Origin: Litorimonas sp963972195
Lineage (GTDB): Bacteria > Pseudomonadota > Alphaproteobacteria > Caulobacterales > Maricaulaceae
Direction of reading: 5' to 3'
Length of the DNA stretch: 64,000 nt
NCBI GenBank assembly: GCA_963972195.1
Contig: CAXATH010000001.1
Coordinates: 422,374-486,373 of the forward strand
In this document: positions 53,392 to 61,047 of the stretch, one piece after another
How positions within the stretch are numbered: position 1 is the first letter of the stretch
How the letters are laid out: each line of letters starts with the position of its first letter
Made by a program: the position numbers and the translations under genes
Notes under the pieces: generated by a model
What the model was told of the DNA's origin: nothing
What the model saw: only the letters and a program-made list of their open reading frames with translations
Databases searched by the model: none

Positions 53392-53406
53392 TTAATTCAG
53401 GGTTAA
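53392..53406. promoter_or_regulatory. CtrA-type binding site upstream of popZ
   Basis: Perfect TTAA-N7-TTAA, 64-78 bases before the popZ ATG, in the 113-base gap after tolC. A GANTC (CcrM-type methylation) site at 53365-53369 lies between it and the gene. Cell-cycle control is inferred from motif and position. Confidence 0.55.
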
Positions 53407-53441
53407 GACAACACGTCAGGCTTGTCTAGGCAATGCGTTCA

Positions 53442-55028
53442 TCAATTGTGGGGAGAATCTCTTACAGTTGGATTTTGGGCTCTGGAATCTTCCCTGTCTG
53501 TGTCGGCATATCGGTCAAAGCGTTTTTCGATTTTGATGACTTCGTTCTCCACTGCGCCGGACATATCGTCGGCGGCGCTCTGCAGGGAGCTTGGGACAAC
53601 TTTGTCGACAAGCCGTGTCAGTCCGTCATTCTTGACCGTATCAAAATTCTGCTGCGGGTCATAAGGGGCGTCCAGATTCAGGCGAATACCCTCTGAGTCA
53701 AAGACGCCGATTGTGGAAAGAAGGCGAAAAGTGGATGCATTCAGATTACGCCCGGCCTCAATGAGAGAGAGCTTGGCATTCAAAAGTTCCTGCTCTGCGT
53801 CAAGCACATCGAGTTGAGTCCGGTTGCCGACTTCGAGTTCAAGAGAAACCCCTTCAAACGCAATTTCAGCTGACTCCGCCTGTTTCTGACTGGCGACTAA
53901 CGTGGCGCGCGCGGCCTCTCTCTGCGCCCAGATTTGGCGTATGGCCTCATCCACCGCTCTTTCGCGGTCTCGGCTTTCAAACCCCAGGCGGGTCTTTACA
54001 TGCTCGGCCTGCCGAACGCGGGAGCTGTTCAGCCCGCCGGAAAAAATCGGAATGCTAATTTGAGCCGTAATTTCCGCAGCCTCCGACTGCTCAAACCCGA
54101 AGAGCTGCCCGCGCTGCGCCGCCAGATTTCCGTTTAAAGATATCGTGGGACGTCCGGCGGATTTGGCCACATCAATGGCGGCTTCGCCGGCTTCTTCGCT
54201 GAAATAGCCGGCAATCAGTTCTGGGTTGTTATTTCGTGCCAGATCGATGGCCTCGTCGATGGATTGCGGAGTAACGAATTGCGGGACAGGCTGTAAGTCT
54301 ACAGGTATCCGGCCCACGATTCGTTGATAACTTGCCCGGGCGCTCTGGAGCGCCGCTTCGGCCTGAGCCAAACCGGCTTCGGCTCCTGCGAGGCGAGAGC
54401 CCGACTGGGCAATATCCGTTTTTGTGCCGACCCCCACATCGAAACGTTCATTCGCGGCGTCGAGCTGACGTGTTAGAACCCGGACGTTATTGCGGCGGAT
54501 ACGGGCCGCTTCTTCGGCTTGCTGCACATCCAAATAAGCATTTGCTCCCGCCAAAAACAGCTGATTCTCCGTCGCTCGAAGGCTTTCCCGTTGCGCTAAA
54601 ATTCCGGCTTTGGCCTGTTCCTTCAGGGCTCTTATTCGGCCGCCCTGATAAAGAGGCTGCACGATCTCCACCTGAGCGGCGCTTGGCGCGTAATAGAACA
54701 AATTATCAGGACTAGAGGCAGCCGGGACATTTTCGGGTATATCGCCTTGACCGAAACTCTGGCCGCTTCCGATGCCGGATCCCTTCAATACGGACCGGCT
54801 ATATTGACCACTGGCGGTCACAGAGAAGCGTCCTTGCGCGCGGGCTTGAATATAATCCTCGTCCACCTCTCTCAAACGAGCGCGGGCTGCCAAAAGTTGA
54901 GGGTTTTTATTATAAACCGCAATCAAGGCTTCCGAAAGGGTTTCGGCGGATGCAGGCGGGCTCAGCGCCATGCCGCTCAAGGCCAGAACTGACAAGATTT
55001 GAGCGAGCATTTGGATTTTGCGGGTCAT
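53442..55028 (-). CDS. tolC: TolC-family outer membrane channel protein
   Basis: Trimeric outer-membrane/periplasmic tunnel for type I secretion and multidrug efflux. The signal peptide (to about residue 28, PASAETL) is followed by two outer membrane efflux repeats. The first includes LSEALIAVYNKNPQLLAARARLREVDEDY and the second SIDEAIDLARNNNPELIAGYFSEEAGEAAIDVAKSAGRPTI. A long helical C-terminal tract (ERAVDEAIRQIWAQREAARATLVASQKQAE) and NRTQLDVLDAEQELLNAKLSL also fit. 528 residues. Three-gene order pcm-tolC-popZ is conserved in the class. The C-terminal 50 residues are charged and disordered. Confidence 0.93.
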   Translation of the reverse strand: MTRKIQMLAQILSVLALSGMALSPPASAETLSEALIAVYNKNPQLLAARARLREVDEDYIQARAQGRFSVTASGQYSRSVLKGSGIGSGQSFGQGDIPENVPAASSPDNLFYYAPSAAQVEIVQPLYQGGRIRALKEQAKAGILAQRESLRATENQLFLAGANAYLDVQQAEEAARIRRNNVRVLTRQLDAANERFDVGVGTKTDIAQSGSRLAGAEAGLAQAEAALQSARASYQRIVGRIPVDLQPVPQFVTPQSIDEAIDLARNNNPELIAGYFSEEAGEAAIDVAKSAGRPTISLNGNLAAQRGQLFGFEQSEAAEITAQISIPIFSGGLNSSRVRQAEHVKTRLGFESRDRERAVDEAIRQIWAQREAARATLVASQKQAESAEIAFEGVSLELEVGNRTQLDVLDAEQELLNAKLSLIEAGRNLNASTFRLLSTIGVFDSEGIRLNLDAPYDPQQNFDTVKNDGLTRLVDKVVPSSLQSAADDMSGAVENEVIKIEKRFDRYADTDREDSRAQNPTVRDSPHN

Positions 55029-55132
55029 GAAACCTTAAAGCTGATATTGAGAGCCCTCTTTCGGCCACCCTTATTTGGCGCAAGCTGAAAAAGCGCTTTG
55101 AACGACAGGGAGCTACCTCCCCGTTTCAAATC

Positions 55133-55786
55133 CTATAAAACGAACGCCACTTCGCGCTCAAATCCTGGCAAGATGGGGGCCGACGCGTCAAACACGACTC
55201 GTTCCCCAACTTGATCTCCGGACTTAGTAAAAACTGTTCCGCGTCCCATTGGGCCGTTCTGAACGATACAGACCAACCGGCCTTTATTGGCTAATTGCGC
55301 AATCCAGCTCTTGGGCACATCCGTCACAGCGCCGTTCACAAAAATTACATTGAATGGCCCGTGCTCTGACGCGCCTGCCTTTAGCTCGCCTTTAACGACC
55401 GCAGCGTTGCTGATATCGGCCGAATTCAACAAGTCAGTGGCCGTATCGACCGCCTCATCCGACGTTTCCAGTCCCACGACCGTATCTGCGAGTTTGGCCA
55501 TAATCGCCGTCGAATAACCCCGAGCACAGGCAATATCGAGAACAATGTCGGACGAGCGTATCTCGGCAGCGTCTATGAGTTTGGCAAAATCGCGCGGGCG
55601 AAGCATGATACGGTTTTCGTCCATTCTTATGTGCGAATCGCCATAGGCGAGAGCTGATTTGGCCTTGGGAACAAATTTCTCCCGCTGAATAGACCGGAAA
55701 GCCCTCAAAATAGCTGGTTCCGTCACATCACTTGTGCGGATTTGGCTTTCCACCATGTGGTCACGCGCTTTGGCGAAGTCGAACAT
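55133..55786 (-). CDS. pcm: protein-L-isoaspartate O-methyltransferase
   Basis: SAM-dependent enzyme that repairs L-isoaspartyl residues. The N-terminus ARDHMVESQIRTSDVTEPAILRAF is diagnostic for the alphaproteobacterial type. The motif I-like VLDIACARGYSTAIMAKLAD has Ala-Cys in place of the usual Gly-x-Gly, and VGLET is motif II. 217 residues. In this lineage some members are encoded beside tolC and may act differently. It probably begins the transcript that continues into tolC. Confidence 0.88.
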   Translation of the reverse strand: MFDFAKARDHMVESQIRTSDVTEPAILRAFRSIQREKFVPKAKSALAYGDSHIRMDENRIMLRPRDFAKLIDAAEIRSSDIVLDIACARGYSTAIMAKLADTVVGLETSDEAVDTATDLLNSADISNAAVVKGELKAGASEHGPFNVIFVNGAVTDVPKSWIAQLANKGRLVCIVQNGPMGRGTVFTKSGDQVGERVVFDASAPILPGFEREVAFVL

Positions 55787-55979
55787 GAAATTTCCTCATC
55801 TTTATCGCGGCGGAGAGTCTCACGACCTTCACCCACTTACAAGGCGTCTTTACGCGGCTACGCTATAGACTGCCAGTCCAAAGCCTTGCAATGGCGGAAT
55901 TCGTATATCTCACATGCAAAGGGCGATAAATCAGGCTTGCGAAGCGCAAAACCTCTCGCTAAGAGGACGGCCCTGCGAT

Positions 55980-56050
55980 GGTACCATGGCGGAGTGGTGA
56001 CGCACCGGATTGCAAATCCGTGAACCCCGGTTCGATTCCGGGTGGTACCT
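55980..56050 (+). tRNA. tRNA-Cys (anticodon GCA)
   Basis: A cloverleaf is visible: acceptor stem GGTACCA / TGGTACC, anticodon stem CGGAT / ATCCG around loop TTGCAAA (anticodon GCA), and T arm CCCGG-TTCGATT-CCGGG. The discriminator base is T, as expected for Cys. CCA is not encoded. Confidence 0.93.
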
Positions 56051-56057
56051 CGCAGTC

Positions 56058-56105
56058 CATCCTCGTGACCTAATAAGGTCTGCCCCGAAGGGGAACGCGA
56101 GGATG
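56058..56105 (+). other. three-way-junction-like structured element after tRNA-Cys
   Basis: A perfect 8-bp outer stem (CATCCTCG / CGAGGATG) encloses two inner hairpins, GACC-TAATAA-GGTC and CCCC-GAA-GGGG. It starts eight bases after the tRNA. No strong T-run follows (CTCTTT), so it could be a terminator, a 3' trailer structure or a small RNA. Confidence 0.5.
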
Positions 56106-56211
56106 CTCTTTCTGTGAAAATTCATTTTTTCAGCGCTTTGTCCCCACCACGGACAAACTGCTGAAAGCTGTGCAGAAATGTAACCTGAGCTAAGGACAAG
56201 ACTAATTTTTT

Positions 56212-56226
56212 GTTCTATGTTTGTTC
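56212..56226. promoter_or_regulatory. LexA-type SOS box (GTTC-N7-GTTC)
   Basis: A perfect match to the alphaproteobacterial LexA operator GTTC-N7-GTTC, ending one base before the GTG start of the radical SAM gene. The downstream genes are repair genes, which supports function. Confidence 0.7.
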
Positions 56227-56227
56227 C

Positions 56228-57478
56228 GTGGCAAAGAGAACTCTCATTGATAAACTGGCAATACTGGCAGACGCCGCAAAGTATGACGCCTCCTGCGCAT
56301 CATCCGGCACGGATACGCGCTCTTCCCTAGGAAGTTCTGGGATTGGCTCCACAGAGGGTATGGGTATTTGCCACGCCTATGCACCCGATGGACGCTGCAT
56401 CTCATTACTAAAAGTGTTGCTCACCAATTTTTGTATTTTCGATTGTCGTTATTGCATTAACCGGTCAAGCTCGAATGTAGAACGCGCGCGTTTCACACCC
56501 GCCGAGCTCGTCAAACTGACGCTGGATTTTTATAAACGCAACTATATCGAAGGCCTTTTTCTTTCCTCCGGCATTATTCGATCGCCTGATTATACGATGG
56601 AACAGCTGGTCGAGGTGGCGCGGGCCTTGCGCGAGGATCACGGCTTTCGCGGATATATCCATCTTAAAACCATCGCAGAAGCGGACCCCCTCTTGATTGA
56701 GCAGGCCGGACTTTATGCTGACCGCCTCTCGGTCAACATAGAGCTTCCAACGGAAACCGCATTGAATAGCTTTGCGCCTGAAAAGAGCGGCCAGACCATC
56801 CGGAAAGCTATGGCAGATGTCAGGCTGAGGATAGACGCTCAAAAAGAGGAAGAGACGACGAAAGTTTTTCGTAAGTCCAATAATGCTCCGAGGTTTGCTC
56901 CCGCGGGGCAATCCACTCAGATGATAATCGGCGCGGATCAATCGACTGACGCGGATATTATCGGCACATCGGAACGCCTTTACTCCGGCTATAATATGCG
57001 GCGAGTTTATTATTCCGCCTATAGCCCCATACCGGATGCTTCAGGCGATCTGCCGCCCGTTTCTCCTCCTCTAATTCGGGAACACCGCCTCTATCAGGCC
57101 GATTGGTTGTTCAGGTTTTACGGTTTTAAAACCAGCGAAATTCTATCCGCTTCCGTCGACGGTATGCTTGATTTGGACATCGACCCGAAATTGTCATGGG
57201 CTTTAAAGCATCGCGAGTGGTTTCCCATGGATATAAACCGCGCGTCGAAATCGCAATTAATGCGGGTCCCGGGTCTCGGAGCGCGTACCGTTGAAAAACT
57301 TTTATCCGCGCGGCAGCTTACTCGGCTCACGCTTCAGGATTTGGCGAAACTTGCACCCTCCGTTAAAAAGCTAATGCCATTTGTCGAGACGGCGGATTGG
57401 TCACCCGGAGGATTGACGGACAGCGAAAATTTGCGGGCCCGTTATGCGCCCCCACCAGAACAACTTTCATTGATATGA
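56228..57478 (+). CDS. putative DNA modification/repair radical SAM protein (TIGR03916 type)
   Basis: Radical SAM enzyme of the family annotated as putative DNA modification/repair, usually encoded beside a UdgX-type protein. I start at the GTG at 56228 (MAKRTLIDKLAILADAAKYDASC), which matches the family N-terminus; the frame is open six codons further only through the LexA box. The [4Fe-4S]-binding CxxxCxxC is at Cys69, Cys73 and Cys76 (NFCIFDCRYC). A helix-hairpin-helix (INRASKSQLMRVPGLGARTVEKLL) near the C-terminus indicates DNA binding. 416 residues. Its stop overlaps the next start (ATGA), so the two are translated together. Substrate unknown. Confidence 0.88.
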   Translation: MAKRTLIDKLAILADAAKYDASCASSGTDTRSSLGSSGIGSTEGMGICHAYAPDGRCISLLKVLLTNFCIFDCRYCINRSSSNVERARFTPAELVKLTLDFYKRNYIEGLFLSSGIIRSPDYTMEQLVEVARALREDHGFRGYIHLKTIAEADPLLIEQAGLYADRLSVNIELPTETALNSFAPEKSGQTIRKAMADVRLRIDAQKEEETTKVFRKSNNAPRFAPAGQSTQMIIGADQSTDADIIGTSERLYSGYNMRRVYYSAYSPIPDASGDLPPVSPPLIREHRLYQADWLFRFYGFKTSEILSASVDGMLDLDIDPKLSWALKHREWFPMDINRASKSQLMRVPGLGARTVEKLLSARQLTRLTLQDLAKLAPSVKKLMPFVETADWSPGGLTDSENLRARYAPPPEQLSLI

Positions 57479-58929
57479 TCAGCGTAAATCTTTCGAGCGA
57501 AACCGATTATTCGGAATGGCGAGACGCGGCGATACGTCTGTTGCAGAACAATGTGTCGCCGCCGGATGCGGTTTGGCAGGGGCCGAATGCGGCCGGCTCT
57601 TTATTGAATTCAATGCAGACATCGTGGTCCGATTTGCCTGAAAAACCGAAAACCATTTCTGTCCCCCGAACATTTCCTACTTTGGCTGAAAAAGTCCTGT
57701 GCCACACCGATCCCCAGCGTTTTGCAAAGTTGTATCGTATTTTATTTCGGCTTCAGACAGAGCCGCGTTTTTTAAGTAGCACCACCGAGGACGATATAAT
57801 CTGGCTTCACGAATGTGATCGGGCGATTTCCCGTGACCGTCATAAAATGCATGCCTTTGTCAGGTTTAAAAAGGTCGGCGAAGGGCGGTTCAAGCGTGAA
57901 CAATTCGCCGCCTGGTTTGAGCCGACACATTATATCACGAAATTGGCCACGCCATTTTTTATGCGGCGTTTTCCGAATATGGATTGGGTCATCATCACCC
58001 CGCATTGCTCAGCTATCTGGGACGGTCACAATTTGGTTTTCGGGGCGGGCGGACAGAAAAGCGACGTGCCCCCCGAGGACGCCGTCGAAGATCAGTGGAA
58101 AACCTATTTCCAATCCATCTTTAATCCGGCGCGATTGAAAATCGGCGCGATGATGTCGGAAATGCCGAAAAAATATTGGCAGAATATGCCTGAAACCTCT
58201 CTCATTCCCGAGATGGTCTCCGCGGCAAAAGGACGGCAGGCGGAAATGCAAAGTCACGGCGTAACCGAACCCAACCCCCTCGCGTCGAGATTAAAGTCGA
58301 ACACATCGGCTTCGTCGTCATTCGGGTCTCCCATGAATGCTCTCGCGGATATATCAAAAGCGCTTCATCACTGTAAAAATTGTGAGCTCTATAAATCCGC
58401 ATCTCAGCCTGTTTCTGGAGAGGGTCCCAAAACGGCGCGTCTTATGATCGTCGGTGAACAGCCTGGCGATAAGGAAGATATTGCGGGCCAGCCTTTTATC
58501 GGCCCTGCGGGACAGCTTTTGAACGACTGTTTGAAGGAGGCAGGAATCGTTCGGAACGAAGTTTATCTGACCAATGCCGTCAAACATTTCAAATTCGTCC
58601 CGCGCGGGAAACGCCGCATTCACAGCAAGCCAAGCTCGATGGAAATAAAGGCGTGCAATACCTGGCTTCAAAAAGAAGCTCAAATTGTAGAGCCGGATAT
58701 CATTCTAGCTTTGGGCGCCAGCGCCGCTCAAGCCATTTTAGGAAAATCACCAAAGCTTGGAGAGATACGCGGGCGTCCGCTTAAACTAAAAAGCGGCCGC
58801 ACGCTTATTGTGACCTACCACCCCTCTTACTTGCTTCGATTATCTTCGCCAAACCAAGCAGATCAAACGCGCAAGGTTTTTGTGGAAGATTTGAAACTCG
58901 CCGCCAATTACCGGACAGAGGATAAATAA
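57475..58929 (+). CDS. DUF4130 domain fused to UdgX-type uracil-DNA-binding protein
   Basis: Two-domain protein of 484 residues. Residues 1-250 match the DUF4130 (SAM-linked, TIGR03915) region found with radical SAM partners. Residues 285-480 are a family 4-like uracil-DNA glycosylase fold. Its motif A is GEQPGDKED (327-335), the UdgX-specific loop is KRRIH (379-383), and HPSYLLR (449-455) follows. Cys300, Cys303 (CKNC) and Cys394 (KACNTWL) are candidate Fe-S ligands. In mycobacterial UdgX the loop histidine forms a covalent bond with uracil-excised DNA. The start at 57475 overlaps the radical SAM stop; a longer in-frame start is inside that gene. Confidence 0.9.
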   Translation: MISVNLSSETDYSEWRDAAIRLLQNNVSPPDAVWQGPNAAGSLLNSMQTSWSDLPEKPKTISVPRTFPTLAEKVLCHTDPQRFAKLYRILFRLQTEPRFLSSTTEDDIIWLHECDRAISRDRHKMHAFVRFKKVGEGRFKREQFAAWFEPTHYITKLATPFFMRRFPNMDWVIITPHCSAIWDGHNLVFGAGGQKSDVPPEDAVEDQWKTYFQSIFNPARLKIGAMMSEMPKKYWQNMPETSLIPEMVSAAKGRQAEMQSHGVTEPNPLASRLKSNTSASSSFGSPMNALADISKALHHCKNCELYKSASQPVSGEGPKTARLMIVGEQPGDKEDIAGQPFIGPAGQLLNDCLKEAGIVRNEVYLTNAVKHFKFVPRGKRRIHSKPSSMEIKACNTWLQKEAQIVEPDIILALGASAAQAILGKSPKLGEIRGRPLKLKSGRTLIVTYHPSYLLRLSSPNQADQTRKVFVEDLKLAANYRTEDK

Positions 58930-58976
58930 ATGCGTTTTCGCTTTACTCTGACGTTACATTTGGGCAATTTTTCATC

Positions 58977-59570
58977 ATGAGCCTTATTCCCACACTTATT
59001 GCTATTTTGGCCGGTTATTTTCTCGGAGCGATTCCCTTTGGGCTGCTCTTGGCCAAAGCAACAGGACAAGGGGATATTCGGAAAATCGGGTCAGGTAATA
59101 TTGGCGCGACCAACGTCTTACGCACTGGGCGCAAAGATATTGCTGCTCTTACCCTCTTACTCGACGCTGCCAAAGCGGGCGTGACCGGGCTGGTGGTCGC
59201 GCATTTTTTCGGACAGCCCTATGGTTTCATCGCGGCAGCGGCGGCCCTGGTCGGTCATTGCTACCCTGTCTGGCTCGGCTTTAAGGGCGGCAAAGGCGTG
59301 GCGACATTTTTCGGCGGCTTGTTCGCTTTGGTCTGGCCCGTCGGACTTTTTGCCGCCATTGTCTGGCTGGCGACGGCCTTCATTACCCGTCTCTCCTCTC
59401 TCGGCGCGCTCCTCGCTTGTGTGTTTTCCTCTATTCTGGCCTGGTTGATTTCGCCTTTGGCGGCCGCTTTGATGGTCAGTTTTATGGCCGTCATCATCCT
59501 GATACGTCACCGCCAAAACATCTCCCGTCTTTTGAAAGGACAGGAGAGTAAAATCGGACAAAAAAGTTAG
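58977..59570 (+). CDS. plsY: glycerol-3-phosphate acyltransferase PlsY
   Basis: Inner-membrane enzyme that acylates glycerol-3-phosphate from acyl-phosphate, the first step of phospholipid synthesis. About five to six membrane segments. The conserved motifs are SGNIGATNVLRTG (active-site serine and arginine), GHCYPVWLGFKGGKGVATFFG with His, and RHRQNISRLLKGQE near the C-terminus. 197 residues. First of plsY-dprA-topA, a conserved alphaproteobacterial order. Confidence 0.96.
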   Translation: MSLIPTLIAILAGYFLGAIPFGLLLAKATGQGDIRKIGSGNIGATNVLRTGRKDIAALTLLLDAAKAGVTGLVVAHFFGQPYGFIAAAAALVGHCYPVWLGFKGGKGVATFFGGLFALVWPVGLFAAIVWLATAFITRLSSLGALLACVFSSILAWLISPLAAALMVSFMAVIILIRHRQNISRLLKGQESKIGQKS

Positions 59571-59575
59571 TTTTG

Positions 59576-60682
59576 ATGCAATTGCGTGAGCTAAGCTTTG
59601 CAGAACGCCGTGACTGGTTACGTCTAACGCGTACGCACACGGTTGGGCCCGTAGCTTTTCGGGATTTGCTCAAACGGTTTGGAACCGCCGCCAAGGCCCT
59701 CGACGCTTTGCCTGATCTTATCCGCAAAAAAGATATAAAGCCCCCTTCGCTCGAACAGATTGAAGCCGAGATGGAGGCCAGCGAGAGGCTTGGCATCCGC
59801 CTTCTGGCCGCTTGTGAGCCGGATTATCCGGCGCCCCTCCGCGCCATTGATCCGCCGCCGCCCATCATCAGCGTTTGGGGGCAAAGCGACCTTCTGTTGA
59901 AACCCAGTGTGGCGATTATTGGATCACGTAACGCCTCCGCCAATGGGCAGCGCTTTGCAGGCCGGATTGCAGGAGAGCTTGCCGAGGAAGGCTTCGTTAT
60001 TGTTTCGGGTTTAGCGCGAGGCATTGACGGATGCGCGCATCGCGCGGCCCTGGACCACGGCACGATCGGCGTCCTTGGCGGCGGTGTGGATCATATCTAC
60101 CCCCGCCAGAATGAAGATCTTCATCTTGAGATGCGCGAACGCGGCCTTTTGGTAAGCGAGAGTCCTTTGGGCTATCGGGCCACCGCTCGGGATTTCCCGC
60201 GCCGCAACCGTATCATCTCCGGCCTTTGCCGGGGCGTGGTTGTCATAGAAGCGGCGGAGCGGTCCGGCACGCTTATTACGGCCCGCTATGCGGCGGAACA
60301 GGGGCGCGAAGTCATGGCCGCGCCCGGTTCTCCGCTGGATCCGCGTACAAAAGGTTGCAACCGCCTAATACGTCAGGGGGCGGCTCTGATTGAAAACGCC
60401 GAAGACATTCTGGAATGCCTCGCCGCTCTGCCCGAAACACAGTTCCTCGAGCCGGAAGACTCTTATAATGATCCACCGGTTCTCTGGCAGGTCGCCGCCA
60501 AAGAAATAGAGAGCGCGAAAACGCAAATATTGGATGTCTTATCGCCGACGCCCTCACCGCGGGACGACATTATCCGTGCCAGCGGATTGCCGACCCCAAT
60601 TGTGAATGCGGCGCTTTTGGAACTAGAACTGAACGGAGAAATCGCCGTCGAAGCCGATGGCCGCATTTCTGTACTCTATTAG
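59576..60682 (+). CDS. dprA: DNA processing protein DprA (Smf)
   Basis: Cytoplasmic ssDNA-binding protein that loads RecA during natural transformation. The N-terminal SAM/HhH part (ERRDWLRLTRTHTVGPVAFRDLLKRFG) is followed by the Rossmann-fold DprA core (VAIIGSRNASANGQRFAGRIAGELAEEG, GLARGIDGCAHRAAL, VLGGGVDHIYPRQN, FPRRNRIISGL). A C-terminal winged helix (ILDVLSPTPSPRDDIIRASGLPTPIVNAALLELELNGEI) closes it. An ATG start is used; a TTG codon immediately precedes it. 368 residues. The stop overlaps a convergent small gene by four bases. Confidence 0.95.
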   Translation: MQLRELSFAERRDWLRLTRTHTVGPVAFRDLLKRFGTAAKALDALPDLIRKKDIKPPSLEQIEAEMEASERLGIRLLAACEPDYPAPLRAIDPPPPIISVWGQSDLLLKPSVAIIGSRNASANGQRFAGRIAGELAEEGFVIVSGLARGIDGCAHRAALDHGTIGVLGGGVDHIYPRQNEDLHLEMRERGLLVSESPLGYRATARDFPRRNRIISGLCRGVVVIEAAERSGTLITARYAAEQGREVMAAPGSPLDPRTKGCNRLIRQGAALIENAEDILECLAALPETQFLEPEDSYNDPPVLWQVAAKEIESAKTQILDVLSPTPSPRDDIIRASGLPTPIVNAALLELELNGEIAVEADGRISVLY

Positions 60683-60879
60683 CGCAGCGCATTTATACAG
60701 GTGAGCGTTTCGTCCAGCGACGTCTTTACATCTCGAAACCCGCCTAGCGCCGCGAGCTCACATAATTGTTGGGTCATATCATGAAGATAATCCAAGAGTT
60801 TGATTTGATCCGGCGAGAGGTGAAACGTCTCAGGCTGGGAGGGTAGCGAGGTCGGCATATCAAATCCTTTATCAGACAT
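60679..60879 (-). CDS. small hypothetical protein (66 residues)
   Basis: Not recognised. Start chosen at 60879 (MSDKGFDMPTSLP); the longer frame adds an improbable hydrophobic leader. The sequence looks like a soluble helical domain (SPDQIKLLDYLHDMTQQLCELAALGGFRDVKTSLDETLTCI). It converges with dprA, their stops overlapping in TTAG, like other gene pairs in this window. No ribosome binding site is striking. Annotation rests on codon-consistent length and on that tight packing. Confidence 0.55.
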   Translation of the reverse strand: MSDKGFDMPTSLPSQPETFHLSPDQIKLLDYLHDMTQQLCELAALGGFRDVKTSLDETLTCINALR

Positions 60880-61047
60880 GAGAATACCGAATTGTAACCA
60901 TACCGAGCATAATATCAAGACTAAACTATGACGTGTAGATGGTGTTCGTCACATCTCTGCGAGTTGACATTATGGGCGTCGCAGACCAAATGAGCGCCGC
61001 TATTGCCCGCCCAACCCAAGGCAATATGACAGAAGGTAAGACATAAA

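Noticed and set aside
60939..61046. 35-codon frame ending one base before topA
   Set aside because: Could be a leader peptide, but there is no ribosome binding site of its own and no regulatory residue pattern; kept only as a remark.
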